NCBI RefSeq assembly: GCF_900102485.1 | Contig: NZ_FNBX01000012.1 | Coordinates: 19,285-83,284, forward strand | Length of the DNA: 64,000 bases | Direction of reading: 5' to 3' | Origin: Desulfovibrio legallii | Lineage (GTDB): Bacteria; Desulfobacterota; Desulfovibrionia; Desulfovibrionales; Desulfovibrionaceae | In this document: piece after piece, positions 8,447 through 17,486 of the stretch | Layout of the letters: each line of letters starts with the position of its first letter | How positions within the stretch are numbered: position 1 is the first letter of the stretch | The notes under the pieces: model-generated | The model's database searches: none | Seen by the model: only the letters and a program-made list of their open reading frames with translations | What the model was told of the DNA's origin: nothing | Position numbers and translations under genes: made by a program

Positions 8447-10364
8447 GCCCATTTTTGACTGCATTGTGGCAGGGGGCGGCCATGCCGGCAGCGAAGCCGC
8501 CGTGGCCCTGGCCCGTCTAGGGCACAGCGTGCTGCTCATCAGCGGCAACCTGGACCGTCTGGGCTATCTTTCCTGCAACCCGGCCATCGGCGGCTTGGCC
8601 AAGGGCCATATGGTGCGCGAAATCGACGCATTGGGCGGCATGATGGGCCTCTGGGCCGACGCCGCGGGCATCCAGTTCCGCGTGCTGAACATGAGCAAAG
8701 GCCCGGCCGTACGCGCCACCCGCGCCCAGATGGACAGGGAGGCCTACCAGCGCGCCCTCAAAAAGACCCTCTACCACACGCCCGGCCTGCGCCTCTGGCA
8801 GGATCAGGTCACGGAAGCGACCACCGACGACACGGGCATCACAGGCGTGCGCACGGCCCAGGGCCTCAGCTTTGCGGCCCGGCATGTGCTGCTGACCACG
8901 GGCACCTTTCTGGACGGCCGCCTGCACATGGGCCTGACCAGCCTGCCCGGCGGCCGCCTGGGCGACGCGCCCGCCCTGGGCCTTTCAGAGAGCCTGCGCG
9001 CCCTGGGCCTCAGCCTGGGCCGCCTCAAAACGGGCACCACCCCGCGGCTTTTGCGCGCCTCCATCGATTTTTCCCGTCTGGAGGAGCAAAAGGGCGACGA
9101 TCCGCCCCACGGCTTCAGCTTCCACGGGCCGGGACCGCGCCTGCCGCAGGTCGCCTGCCACATCACCTGGACCAACGCCCGCGCGCACGAGATCATCCGC
9201 AGCGGTTTCGACCGCTCCCCCATGTTCACGGGCGTCATCAAGGGCACGGGCGCGCGCTACTGCCCCTCCATTGAGGACAAGGTGGCCCGCTTCCCCCAGC
9301 GCGAACGGCACCAGATTTTTCTGGAACCGGAAGGGCTGGAGAGCGCCGAGGTCTACGCCAACGGCATCCCCACCAGCCTGCCCCTGGACGTGCAGCTTGC
9401 CATGATCCACGCCATTCCCGGGCTGGAGCGGGCCGTCATGCTGCGCCCAGGCTACGCCATCGAATACGACTACGCCGACCCCGTGCAGCTCAGCGCCACC
9501 CTGGAGACCAAGGCCGTGCCCGGCCTCTGGCTGGCGGGGCAGATCAACGGCACCTCAGGCTATGAAGAGGCCGCGGCCCAGGGCCTGTGGGCCGCCCTGA
9601 ACATTTCCTGCCGCCTGCGCGGCCTGCCCCCCTTTGTGCCGGGGCGGGACGCGGCCTATATGGCCGTGCTGGTGGACGACCTGGTGACCCTAGGCACCCG
9701 CGAGCCTTACCGCATGTTCACCTCCCGCGCGGAGCACCGCCTGCTGCTGCGCGAGGACAACGCCGACGCCAGGCTGACGCCCCTGGGCCGGGAACTGGGC
9801 CTGGTGGACGACGCCCACTGGGAGCTTTTTTGCCGCAAGCAGGAATCCGCCGCGCGTTTGCGCGGACACCTGGAGGAAACGCGCCTGCCTGCCGATATAA
9901 CGTATGCAGGGGCCGCATTGCCGGCGGGCCGCAGCCTGGCGGAGGCTCTGCGCCGCCCGGACCTGGACCTTGCGGCCCTGACGGCCCTGCTGCAGGACGC
10001 CGCGCCGGAGCCCGCCGCGGCCCTGGCCGCCGTGCTGGCCCAGAGCGACGCAGACGTGCGCCGCAGCGTGCAGACGGAGATCAAATACGCGGGCTACCTT
10101 GCGCGCCAGCGGGAGCTGGTGGAGCGCACGGCCAGGCTGGAGGCGGCGGCCTTGCCCCCGGAACTGGATTATGCAAAAGTAGCCGGGTTATCGCATGAAG
10201 TTGTTGAGAAGCTCAGCCGGGTGCGCCCGCGCAGCCTGGGCCAGGCCGGACGGATTTCCGGCGTGACCCCGGCGGCCGTGGCCTGCCTGGAAGTGCATCT
10301 GCACAAGCTGGGCCTGCTGCGCCAGGAAAAACGCCCCCGCCGCGCGGGAGCGGCCGCTTCCTGA
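8439..10364 (+). CDS. mnmG: tRNA uridine-5-carboxymethylaminomethyl modification enzyme MnmG
   Basis: FAD-dependent partner of MnmE that installs (carboxymethyl)aminomethyl groups at U34 of tRNAs; cytosolic, 641 aa, normal for the family. Visible: FAD-binding [12 protein letters not shown] at the N terminus, the [12 protein letters not shown] [12 protein letters not shown] motif, [11 protein letters not shown] and [12 protein letters not shown], all family hallmarks. The GIN-region [12 protein letters not shown] and the C-terminal MnmE-interacting domain (AGYLARQ and [10 protein letters not shown]) are also present. The start overlaps the M20 gene stop (ATGTCTGA). MnmA, which thiolates the same wobble uridine, is encoded separately near 39.5 kb. 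Confidence 0.97.
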   Translation: MSEPIFDCIVAGGGHAGSEAAVALARLGHSVLLISGNLDRLGYLSCNPAIGGLAKGHMVREIDALGGMMGLWADAAGIQFRVLNMSKGPAVRATRAQMDREAYQRALKKTLYHTPGLRLWQDQVTEATTDDTGITGVRTAQGLSFAARHVLLTTGTFLDGRLHMGLTSLPGGRLGDAPALGLSESLRALGLSLGRLKTGTTPRLLRASIDFSRLEEQKGDDPPHGFSFHGPGPRLPQVACHITWTNARAHEIIRSGFDRSPMFTGVIKGTGARYCPSIEDKVARFPQRERHQIFLEPEGLESAEVYANGIPTSLPLDVQLAMIHAIPGLERAVMLRPGYAIEYDYADPVQLSATLETKAVPGLWLAGQINGTSGYEEAAAQGLWAALNISCRLRGLPPFVPGRDAAYMAVLVDDLVTLGTREPYRMFTSRAEHRLLLREDNADARLTPLGRELGLVDDAHWELFCRKQESAARLRGHLEETRLPADITYAGAALPAGRSLAEALRRPDLDLAALTALLQDAAPEPAAALAAVLAQSDADVRRSVQTEIKYAGYLARQRELVERTARLEAAALPPELDYAKVAGLSHEVVEKLSRVRPRSLGQAGRISGVTPAAVACLEVHLHKLGLLRQEKRPRRAGAAAS

Positions 10365-10487
10365 CCCGCGCGCCGACAGGCGCGCTTGTGCTGCTGTCGC
10401 GCCGCGGCGTCAAAACGCGCGGCCATGCAAGGGCGCTCCGCGCCATATCCGTTGCGGCCGGCATGTCGGCGCGCCCGTGGTGGTTGT

Positions 10488-11417
10488 ATGACAGGCAGAG
10501 GACTCATCGTTATTTTGCTGGCGCTCATGCTGGTGCTGGCCCTGCTCCTTCTGCTGCTGCGCAGCCGCCTGCGCAGCCAGCGCCAGGAGGCCAGACGCCG
10601 CGCCGTAGTGGGCCGCATGCTGGCCCTGGCCCAGGGCCAGAACGAAATTTTTGAGATCAACGTGCTGGACGGCGCGCCCCACAAGGGCCTGGCCGGGCTG
10701 CTGCAGCGCACGGGCAACGGCCGCCTGGTCTTTGACGTGCTCTGCTACGCGCCGCAAGGGCTCCAAGGAACGGCGGCGGAGGTCTACTTCCGCGCCACGC
10801 TGCCCGAAGGCTCCACCTTCTACAAATTCCACACCACTATTCTGGACGTGGCGTCCGGCAAACAGAAATCCCGCCTGACGGTCGCCGCGCCCCTGGATTT
10901 GGACGTGGGGCAAAAGCGCACCTTTATCCGCGTGCAGCCGCCCGCGGGATCCATCCGCGTGCTGGCCCTCTGGAAGTTAGGCCTCTCCCAGCCCCTGCCG
11001 CCCGACACCTCGGCCATTGGCAGGCCCTTTATTTACGCCAAAAGCGGCATGGAAAACGCCCCCCTGCGCATTGAGGATATCTCCGGCACGGGTGTGGCCC
11101 TGCGCTTTCCCATGCCGGATCCGGAGGTCATGCCTGTTGACCTGAACAAAGGTTCCCGGATACTCTGTCTTGTGATTTTTGAAGCGGGCCGGCAAGACCG
11201 CGTGATTACCTTCTGGTGCAGCTGCGACGTCGTCCATACCCGCGCGGTGACCATGGACGACCCCGCTTTTATTGTAGGCGCAAAATTTTCCAACTGGGCT
11301 ATTCTGGAACCAGGCAAGACCGAACTCAACTGGTTCCACTGTTCCCCCACGCATGGGGTATTGCCCATCACCCAGTGGGTCATGTATCTGGATATAGTAC
11401 AGCGCAAACTGCTCTGA
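10488..11417 (+). CDS. Membrane-anchored PilZ-domain protein
   Basis: 309 aa. An N-terminal membrane helix (GLIVILLALMLVLALLLLLL) is followed by a basic linker, a beta-rich YcgR-like middle domain and a C-terminal PilZ domain. The c-di-GMP signature is present: an RTFIR motif (RxxxR) near residue 146 and DISGTG (DxSxxG) near 198. It probably acts as a c-di-GMP receptor that tunes motility or surface behaviour from the inner membrane. The chosen ATG keeps the membrane helix at the extreme N terminus; the upstream open extension has no such logic. A degenerate GGDEF protein and a FlhG-like ATPase lie a few kb downstream in the same direction. YcgR itself has no membrane anchor, so this is a variant architecture. 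Confidence 0.8.
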   Translation: MTGRGLIVILLALMLVLALLLLLLRSRLRSQRQEARRRAVVGRMLALAQGQNEIFEINVLDGAPHKGLAGLLQRTGNGRLVFDVLCYAPQGLQGTAAEVYFRATLPEGSTFYKFHTTILDVASGKQKSRLTVAAPLDLDVGQKRTFIRVQPPAGSIRVLALWKLGLSQPLPPDTSAIGRPFIYAKSGMENAPLRIEDISGTGVALRFPMPDPEVMPVDLNKGSRILCLVIFEAGRQDRVITFWCSCDVVHTRAVTMDDPAFIVGAKFSNWAILEPGKTELNWFHCSPTHGVLPITQWVMYLDIVQRKLL

Positions 11418-11460
11418 GAGCATGGGGCGCTCCCGCTGACCCCAGACAAGGAGGTTCATT

Positions 11461-12333
11461 TTGGACGGCGGCACGGAAGGTCACAGTACCATCTGGTCGC
11501 GCCTGAGCAAGCTGTTCGGGCACGACGATGAAGAATCTCTGGAAAAAGCTATCCTCGAAGCCAGAGCCGAGGGCGAAGTGGAACCGGACGAGGAATCTAT
11601 GCTCCTCGGCATCCTGCGCTTCAACGACCTGCAGGTGCAGGACACCATGACGCCCCGCACCGACATTGATTGCGTGCCCGACGATCTGCCCCTGCCCGAT
11701 GTGGCGCGCATCATCGTCCGCTCCGGGCACTCCCGCATTCCCGTGTACCACGAAACCCGCGACAACATCGTGGGTATCGTCCACGCCAAAGACGTGCTCC
11801 ACACCCTGCTGGACGCGCACAACAAAGACGCGCAGGCAGACGAGCCGCCCGCGGCCGCCGTTATGCGCGAACCCTTCTTTGTGCCGGAAACCAAGTCCAT
11901 CCGCACCCTCCTGCAGGAATTCCGCGCCCGCAAGCAGCATATTGCCATAGCTCTGGACGAGTACGGCGGCACCTCCGGCCTCATCACCATTGAAGACGTG
12001 CTGGAGGAAATCGTGGGCGACATCGAAGACGAGCACGACGCCCCCCGCCAGGAGGACATCCGCCCCCTGGGCGACGGCGCTTACGAGCTCACCGGGCGCG
12101 CCCTGCTGGAAGACCTGGAAGAACTGGGCGTGAACCTGGATTCGGACGAGGTGGACACCATTGGCGGCTACCTGAGCATGGAGGCTGGCCATGTGCCCGC
12201 CCCAGGCGAAAGTTTCATCCTGGAGGGCTGGACCTTCACCGTGCTGGAGGCCGACAAAAAACTCATCCTCCGCCTGCGCATGGCGCCCGCCGCCGCGGAG
12301 CAAGCCGACCAGCCTCCGGCGCTGCAGGCATGA
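11461..12333 (+). CDS. CorC/HlyC-type CBS-pair protein
   Basis: 290 aa cytosolic protein: a short N-terminal helix region, two CBS motifs (MTPRTDIDCV near residue 62 and VMREPFFVPETKSI near 135) with EYGGTSGLITIEDVLEEIVG between, and a C-terminal CorC_HlyC transporter-associated domain. Family members act in magnesium/cobalt homeostasis or on neighbouring membrane proteins. The start is a TTG at 11461, supported by a strong AAGGAGG site 6 nt upstream and by the lack of a suitable ATG. The last bases overlap the lnt start (ATGA), so both are co-translated. The corC-lnt pairing is common in proteobacteria. Confidence 0.88.
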   Translation: MDGGTEGHSTIWSRLSKLFGHDDEESLEKAILEARAEGEVEPDEESMLLGILRFNDLQVQDTMTPRTDIDCVPDDLPLPDVARIIVRSGHSRIPVYHETRDNIVGIVHAKDVLHTLLDAHNKDAQADEPPAAAVMREPFFVPETKSIRTLLQEFRARKQHIAIALDEYGGTSGLITIEDVLEEIVGDIEDEHDAPRQEDIRPLGDGAYELTGRALLEDLEELGVNLDSDEVDTIGGYLSMEAGHVPAPGESFILEGWTFTVLEADKKLILRLRMAPAAAEQADQPPALQA

Positions 12334-13940
12334 CCCACCCGGCATTCTCCCCCTCCGCCGGGCTTGTGGGGCTGGCCGGGGCCTGCGCCCTCTGGCTCGG
12401 CTTTCCCAACGACCTGCTCTCCCTGCCGCCGCTGGCGCTGCTCTGGCCCGTGGCCCTGGCCCGGCTGGGCGTCACCGCGCCGGACAACGCCGCGGCCTTG
12501 CGCCGGGGCTGGCTCTGCTGCCTGGCCGGCGGCACGGCCGCCCTCTACTGGCTCACCCTGCCCGTACACAACGTGGGCGGCCTGCCCTGGGCCCTGGCCG
12601 CGCCCTGCGCCCTGTTCATCGCCGCCTGCCTGGCCTTTTCCGGCGGGCTTTTTGCCCTGGCGGCCCGCGCCCTGCGCCGTCGCCCGCCCTGGCTCTGGGC
12701 CCTGCTGCTGGGCCTTTTCTGGTTTGTGCAGGAGGACGTTTTTGCCCGCGCCCTGGGCTTTCCCTGGCTTAGCCTGGCCGGCGCGCTGGCCCCTTGGCCG
12801 CTCCTGATTCAGGGCGCGGACGCGCTGGGCGCTTACGGCCTGGCCGGGGCCTGGGTGACGGCGGCCCTGCTCTGCGCTGCCGCGGCCTGCCGCGCGGCCC
12901 CCGCGGCCCCCGCCCCCCCCGGCGGGCGGGCCGCCTGCCTTGCGGGCTTTGCCCTGGCGGCCCTGCTGCTGGGCTACGGCGGCCTGCGCCTTGCGCACAG
13001 CCCCCTGACCGCGCAGCCCGCCGGGCCGGACGCCCTGGACGTGCTGTTTGTGGAAGGCAACGTGGACCAGAACCAGAAGTGGCTGCCGGCCATGCAACGC
13101 CAGACCGTAGAGCTCTACCTGGGCCTGACCTACGGGGCGCTGGCCCTTCGGCCAGAGGCCCGGCCCCTGGTCGTCTGGCCGGAAACGGCCCTGCCGTTCT
13201 TTTTTGAAAACAACCCCCTCCTGGCCCCCCGCGTGCGGGAGCTGGCCGCCCGCAGCAACGCGCCCCTGCTCTTCGGCGCGCCGGGCATGGAACGCCGCCC
13301 AGGCGTCAAAGAGCCGGAAATATACAACCGCGCCTTCCTGCTGGGCCCCGACGGCGCAACCCTCAGCCACTACGACAAGGAACACCTGGTGCCCTTCGGC
13401 GAATACCTGCCCTCCTGGCTGAACTGGAAATTCCTGGAGGCCCTGCTTCAGGGCGTGGGCGTCTATACGGAAGGCACGGCCGTCGCGCCCCTGCGCTACC
13501 ACAACCTTGCCCTGGGCATGCTCATCTGTTATGAAGGGATATTCCCTTGGCTGGCGCAAGCCCGCACGGCGGACGGGGCCAACGTCCTGGTCGACATCAG
13601 CAACGACGGCTGGTTCGGCTCCACCCCGGCCGCACGGCAGCATTTGTACCTCACGGCGCTGCGCGCGCTGGAGCAGAACCGCTGGCTCCTGCGCGGCACC
13701 AATACCGGCATTTCCGCCGTGGTGGACCCCCGCGGCCGCCTGACGTTGCACGGTGGGCAGTTCCGCGCCCAGGCCCTTTGGGCCCGCGCCGCTTTGCAAA
13801 CCGCGCCCAGCCCCTACCATCGGCTGGCGCCTTGGCTGCTGCCCGGCGGCCTGCTGCTGCTGGCGGGCCTCTGGCTGCTGGGTCCGGGCGGCCCGTTCGC
13901 AGCCGGACACCGCCGGGGCCGGGTGCAACACGGCGCATAA
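12330..13940 (+). CDS. lnt: Apolipoprotein N-acyltransferase
   Basis: Inner-membrane enzyme adding the third acyl chain to the N-terminal Cys of lipoproteins. 536 aa: about seven hydrophobic segments in the first ~220 residues, a nitrilase-type periplasmic domain, and a last membrane helix near the C terminus. The catalytic triad is readable: Glu in VWPETALPFF, Lys in YDKEHLVPFGEY and Cys in LICYEGIFP. The domain closes with DISNDGWFG, another signature. Ala/Pro/Gly-rich stretches near residues 185-205 look like loop expansion and are common in this genome. Coupled to the upstream CBS gene by an ATGA overlap. Confidence 0.95.
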   Translation: MTHPAFSPSAGLVGLAGACALWLGFPNDLLSLPPLALLWPVALARLGVTAPDNAAALRRGWLCCLAGGTAALYWLTLPVHNVGGLPWALAAPCALFIAACLAFSGGLFALAARALRRRPPWLWALLLGLFWFVQEDVFARALGFPWLSLAGALAPWPLLIQGADALGAYGLAGAWVTAALLCAAAACRAAPAAPAPPGGRAACLAGFALAALLLGYGGLRLAHSPLTAQPAGPDALDVLFVEGNVDQNQKWLPAMQRQTVELYLGLTYGALALRPEARPLVVWPETALPFFFENNPLLAPRVRELAARSNAPLLFGAPGMERRPGVKEPEIYNRAFLLGPDGATLSHYDKEHLVPFGEYLPSWLNWKFLEALLQGVGVYTEGTAVAPLRYHNLALGMLICYEGIFPWLAQARTADGANVLVDISNDGWFGSTPAARQHLYLTALRALEQNRWLLRGTNTGISAVVDPRGRLTLHGGQFRAQALWARAALQTAPSPYHRLAPWLLPGGLLLLAGLWLLGPGGPFAAGHRRGRVQHGA

Positions 13941-13945
13941 AGCTA

Positions 13946-13974
13946 TTGATAATAATTTTTTCTAAATGTATAGC
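13946..13974 (+). promoter_or_regulatory. Candidate sigma70 promoter for prfB
   Basis: TTGATA (13946-13951) and TATAGC (13969-13974) are 17 bp apart in an AT-rich island between lnt and prfB. The predicted start of transcription leaves a leader of about 65 nt before the prfB ATG at 14046. Confidence 0.6.
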
Positions 13975-14045
13975 GCCGCTGGCCGCGTTACGCGGCCACG
14001 GAGAGTTTCCGCGCCTTGCGCGCTCACCTTCAGCCCCCTACAGCC

Positions 14046-15159
14046 ATGCTCCAACTCAGTGATCTGCGCGCCGCTTGTCAGCCCCTCAACCAACGTTTCC
14101 AGGCCCTTTGGGGGCGTCTTTGACCTGGCCGGCAGCGAACGTCGCCTGCAGGAAATTGAGCAGGCCATTTCCCAACCCGGCGCGTGGGACAAGCCCGAAG
14201 CCCTCACCCCCCTGCTGCAGGAAAAACGCCGCCTCGAAGACGAGGTGGAGCGCCTCGGCAAGCTCAAAACCTGCTGCGACGACATGAACGAATGGCTGGC
14301 CCTGGCCGCCGAAAGCGAAGACCCCGAAGCCCTGGAATCCCTGGACCAGCAGCGCGCCGATCTGGCCCGCCTGCTGGACGAGACAGAGCTGGTCATGCTG
14401 CTTTCCGGCGAGGAAGACGGCCAGGACGCCATCCTGGAAATCCACCCCGGCGCGGGCGGCACAGAATCGCAGGACTGGGCCGAAATGCTCCTGCGCATGT
14501 ATACCCGCTGGGCCGCACGCCGCCACTATACGGTGGAAGAGCTGGACTTTCTGCCCGGTGACGAAGCGGGCATCAAAAGCGTTACCCTGCGCATTGCCGG
14601 ACCGCACGCCTACGGCTTTCTCAAAAGCGAACGGGGCATCCACCGTCTGATCCGTATCTCGCCTTTTGATTCCTCCGGCCGGCGGCACACCTCCTTTGCC
14701 TCCGTGGACGTCATCCCCGACGCGGGCGACGACATCCAGCTGGACATCAAGGAATCGGACATCCGGGTGGACATTTTCCGCTCCAGCGGCCCCGGCGGCC
14801 AGAGCGTCAACACCACCAGCTCGGCCGTGCGGGTCACCCACCTGCCCACGGGCATCTCCGCCCAGTGCCAGAATGAGAAATCCCAGCACCATAACCGGGA
14901 AACGGCCATGCGCGTGCTGCGCGCCCGTCTCTACAACCTGGAGCTGCAGAAACGCGAGGCCCAGCGCCAGGCCCAGTATGCCGGCAAGGACGCCATTGCC
15001 TTCGGCAGCCAGATCCGCACCTACACCCTCCAGCCCTACCGCCTGGTCAAGGACCACCGCACGGGCACGGAAATGGGCGATGTGGAAGCCGTCCTGGACG
15101 GCCAGATCGACCGCTTCCAGCACGATTACCTGCTGTACCGCCATGAGCAAGAACGCTGA
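14046..15159 (+). CDS. prfB: Peptide chain release factor 2, with programmed +1 frameshift
   Basis: Recognises UGA and UAA stop codons and triggers peptide release; acts in the ribosome A site. Translation starts at ATG 14046 (MLQLSDLRAACQ...), reads 25 codons to CTT, meets an in-frame TGA at 14121-14123, and continues in the +1 frame as GAC CTG GCC. The product is about 370 aa. Later features are standard: the SPF tripeptide (IRISPFDSSG) that reads the stop codon, and GGQ (GPGGQSVNTTSS) for hydrolysis. A simple open frame starting at 13966 would give a false N terminus without the conserved first helix. The last 17 bp overlap the next gene. No strong ribosome site precedes the ATG. Confidence 0.96.
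14110..14124 (+). promoter_or_regulatory. RF2 +1 recoding site
   Basis: GGGGGCGTCTTTGAC contains a purine-rich Shine-Dalgarno-like GGGGG, a 3-nt spacer, the slippery CTT and a poor-context TGA C stop. This is the layout known from other prfB genes, where low RF2 lets the ribosome shift +1, giving autoregulation. Confidence 0.93.
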
Positions 15160-15922
15160 CCCCCCCTCCCCCCTGGCGGAAAGCCTTGCCGCCCTGCGCC
15201 TGAGCGACGCCGCCGGGCGGGCCATGCTGACGGCCGCCCTGCTGCGGGAGACGGACCCCGAACTGTGGCGGGAATTTTGCCGCCGACATCCTGAGGGCGG
15301 CCGCCCCGACGGGGCCGACGCCCTGGCCGCCGCGGCCGGGGAAGCGGATTTCTCCGTCCGGGAACAAGCCGAAGGCCCCCTGGCCCAGATGCTGCCCGCC
15401 GACCCCTTCACGCGCCAGATCAGCCGCGAGCTGCAGCTGCTGGCCCGCACAGGCGGGGAGCTTTCCTTGCTCTGTGCCGCCGTCTGCGGGCCGGAGGCCG
15501 AAAGCGACGGCAGCCTGCTGGGCGCAGCCCTGGCCGAAGCCCTGGCCGAGAGCCTGCACGCCTGCCAGGAAAGCTGCGACAGCCTGGGCTGCACCGGGCC
15601 CGGCCGCTTTGCCCTGCTTTTGCCCGGCGTGGGCCGCCTGCGCGCCCGCCTGCTGGCCGAGCAGGTGCGCCAGCACTTCGCGGCGCGGACCGCAAACCTT
15701 CTGCGCCGCGCCGAGGACGGCCCCCTGCCCCTCTGCGCTGTGGGCGTCGTCTGCGCCGCCCAGGGCCGACGGCCGCCCGCCCGCATCCTTATCCAGCAGG
15801 CTGACGCGGCCCTGCACGCGGCGCAGGCCTCCACCGGGGGCATCAGCCTGGCGGAAGACCCGCGCGAGCGCGATTCCCTGGTGCAGGCCCATGAAAAACG
15901 CTTTCTCTTCTTTGGGAGTTGA
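15143..15922 (+). CDS. Degenerate GGDEF-domain protein
   Basis: 259 aa, no membrane helix. The C-terminal ~170 residues follow the GGDEF pattern: DPFTRQISRELQLLART in place of the first helix, GPGRFALLLPGV where GGDEF should be, LPLCAVGVVCA for the fourth strand, and QQADAALHAAQASTGG for the ADxALYxAK helix. The catalytic GG(D/E)EF signature is replaced by GPGRF and the metal-binding Asp is not evident. It is therefore unlikely to make c-di-GMP and may bind nucleotides or proteins. It begins within the last 17 bp of prfB and ends one base before the FlhG-like gene, so it is probably co-transcribed with both. Confidence 0.65.
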   Translation: MSKNADPPSPLAESLAALRLSDAAGRAMLTAALLRETDPELWREFCRRHPEGGRPDGADALAAAAGEADFSVREQAEGPLAQMLPADPFTRQISRELQLLARTGGELSLLCAAVCGPEAESDGSLLGAALAEALAESLHACQESCDSLGCTGPGRFALLLPGVGRLRARLLAEQVRQHFAARTANLLRRAEDGPLPLCAVGVVCAAQGRRPPARILIQQADAALHAAQASTGGISLAEDPRERDSLVQAHEKRFLFFGS

Positions 15923-15923
15923 T

Positions 15924-16748
15924 ATGGCAACAACAACGCTGAGCGTCTCTCTTCTGAGCGGCAAGGGCGGCGTGGGCAAAACCAACGTTTCGCTCAACCT
16001 GGCCTGCGCCTTGCACCAGATGGGCTTCAAAGTGCTGCTCATGGACTGCGACCTGGGCCTGGCCAACCTGGACGTGCTCCTGGGCATCACTCCTGAGGGC
16101 AATCTGCAGACCGCCCTGCTGGGCGAAAGCAAACTGGCCGACGTGCTCTTTCCCGTGGAGCCCCAGGGCTTCGACGTCCTGCCCGCCGCCTCCGGCGTGC
16201 CTGAGCTCACCGAGCTGCAGCCCGATACGCGCGATCTGCTCCTTGCCCGCCTGGAGCCTGTGCTGCACCACTACGACTATATACTCATGGATCAGGGGGC
16301 CGGCATCTCCCAGACCGTGCAGACCTTCGCCGCCCTCTCCGCCGTGCGCCTCATCGTCATCACGCCCGAACCCACCTCCCTTACGGACAGCTACGCCCTC
16401 ATCAAGGTGCTCAATCTCCGCTACGGCGTGCGCGACTTTCTGATCGTCGTCAACCAGGCGACCTCCCCGGCCGAAGCCAAATCCGCCTTCGGCAAACTGC
16501 ACGGGGCCTGCCGTCACTTTCTGCATCTGGAGCCCGTGCTCCTCGGCCATGTGCGCACGGACAAAAACGTGCCCGAATCCGTCTGCCGCCAGCAGCCTCT
16601 TATGCGCGCGGCCCCAGGCTGCCCCGCCGCCCAGGATATCCAGGCCCTGGCCGCCAGGCTCCAGCGCCTGCGCCTGGGCATGCTGGACTGGCTCGCCCCC
16701 CGGCCGGTGCTCCAGCCTCTGCCGGAAACAGAACCCCAGGAGGGCTGA
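15924..16748 (+). CDS. FlhG/MinD-type ParA-family ATPase
   Basis: 274 aa deviant-Walker ATPase: SGKGGVGKTNVSLNLA (residues 10-25), DCDLGLANLDVLLG (switch I) and DYILMDQGAGIS (Walker B). Such proteins set flagellar number and position (FlhG/FleN/YlxH) or act in division-site or chemoreceptor placement. The C-terminal membrane-targeting helix of true MinD is not obvious, and GLANLDVLLG is typical of the FlhG branch, so FlhG-like is favoured. The Walker B Asp is followed by Q-G-A-G rather than the commoner T-G-A-G. GGAG lies 6 nt before the ATG. It follows a degenerate GGDEF gene, and a PilZ gene is nearby, in keeping with motility control. No flagellar structural gene is in the window. Confidence 0.8.
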   Translation: MATTTLSVSLLSGKGGVGKTNVSLNLACALHQMGFKVLLMDCDLGLANLDVLLGITPEGNLQTALLGESKLADVLFPVEPQGFDVLPAASGVPELTELQPDTRDLLLARLEPVLHHYDYILMDQGAGISQTVQTFAALSAVRLIVITPEPTSLTDSYALIKVLNLRYGVRDFLIVVNQATSPAEAKSAFGKLHGACRHFLHLEPVLLGHVRTDKNVPESVCRQQPLMRAAPGCPAAQDIQALAARLQRLRLGMLDWLAPRPVLQPLPETEPQEG

Positions 16749-16785
16749 CCCCCCGCCGTCCTGCGGCCCGCGCCGCCAGACCATA

Positions 16786-16930
16786 GGGCAGATTGCCTTT
16801 GAGAACAGGCCTTCCCAAAGGTTGCGCACGCTTATTCCGGCGCGTAACAGCGCAAATACATTGTACTTACGCCTGCACGGCTGGCGTCTGCTCACACAGC
16901 CGCTGCGGCTTTGCAACATTGCGCTGCCGC
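16786..16930 (+). repeat. Intergenic repeat family 1, copy A
   Basis: About 145 bp in the 348-bp gap before the HU gene. It opens with a hairpin (CCTTTG-A-GAA ... TTC-C-CAAAGG), continues with TTCCGGCGCGTAACAGCGCAAA and CTGCTCACACAGCCGC, and closes with a GC-rich inverted segment. The same order of blocks recurs at 55361-55514 and 55934-56080. The rest of the gap (16931-17096) is AT-richer and probably holds the HU promoter, which could not be fixed. Confidence 0.7.
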
Positions 16931-17096
16931 AAGCGCCCGCGCCGCCCCCAGCGCACGCGCGCTTCTTTTGATGCAAACAACGAAAAATTTTCCGTAGAAG
17001 GTTTACCTTGGAGCATAAAAACGGTAGGTAGAAATTACCAGTAAATGCCCGGCCTTGTCGCCCCGGCGGGCTAACCGGCAAAGCCACGGAGGCACA

Positions 17097-17372
17097 ATGA
17101 ACAAAAGCGAACTGATCAAGGCGCTGGCCGATGAGACCAGCCTTCCTTCCGACGATGCATCCCTGGTGGTCAATACGTTTTTCAACACCATGAAAAAATC
17201 TCTGCTGGCCGGAGAAAGGATCGAAATCCGCGGGTTTGGCAGCTTTAAAATCAAAGAATACCAAGGTTATGCCGGCCGCAATCCCAAAACGGGCGAAAGC
17301 GTGACGGTGGCCTCCAAGCGCCTGCCGTTCTTTCGCGCCGGTAAGGAATTGAAGGAATTTATCAACCAATAA
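17097..17372 (+). CDS. HU/IHF-family DNA-binding protein
   Basis: 91 aa histone-like protein that bends DNA as a dimer. The family signature around GFGSFKIKEYQGYAGRNPKTG (residues ~46-66) includes the DNA-inserting Arg-Asn-Pro loop. The N-terminal dimerisation helices are MNKSELIKALAD and TFFNTMKKSLLAG. The start follows GGAGGCAC; an in-frame ATG 42 bp upstream is less well placed. The sequence lies between HU and IHF types: the basic KRLPFFRAGKELK tail is nearer IHF-alpha, so the subfamily is left open. It is the only gene between repeat copy A and dapA. Confidence 0.93.
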   Translation: MNKSELIKALADETSLPSDDASLVVNTFFNTMKKSLLAGERIEIRGFGSFKIKEYQGYAGRNPKTGESVTVASKRLPFFRAGKELKEFINQ

Positions 17373-17486
17373 CGCCCCTTGCGCCAAAGGGCTCATGAAC
17401 CCAGCCGTGCCGCTGGGCTGTCGGCGTCCCTCGGGGGTCGGCAGCCCGGCGACGCCAGTTCGGCGCGGCGCGGACAGGAGTCAGCC

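Noticed and set aside
13966..14045. Upstream in-frame start for prfB
   Set aside because: It lies partly in the promoter and gives a non-conserved N terminus; the real first 25 codons are in the other frame before the TGA at 14121.
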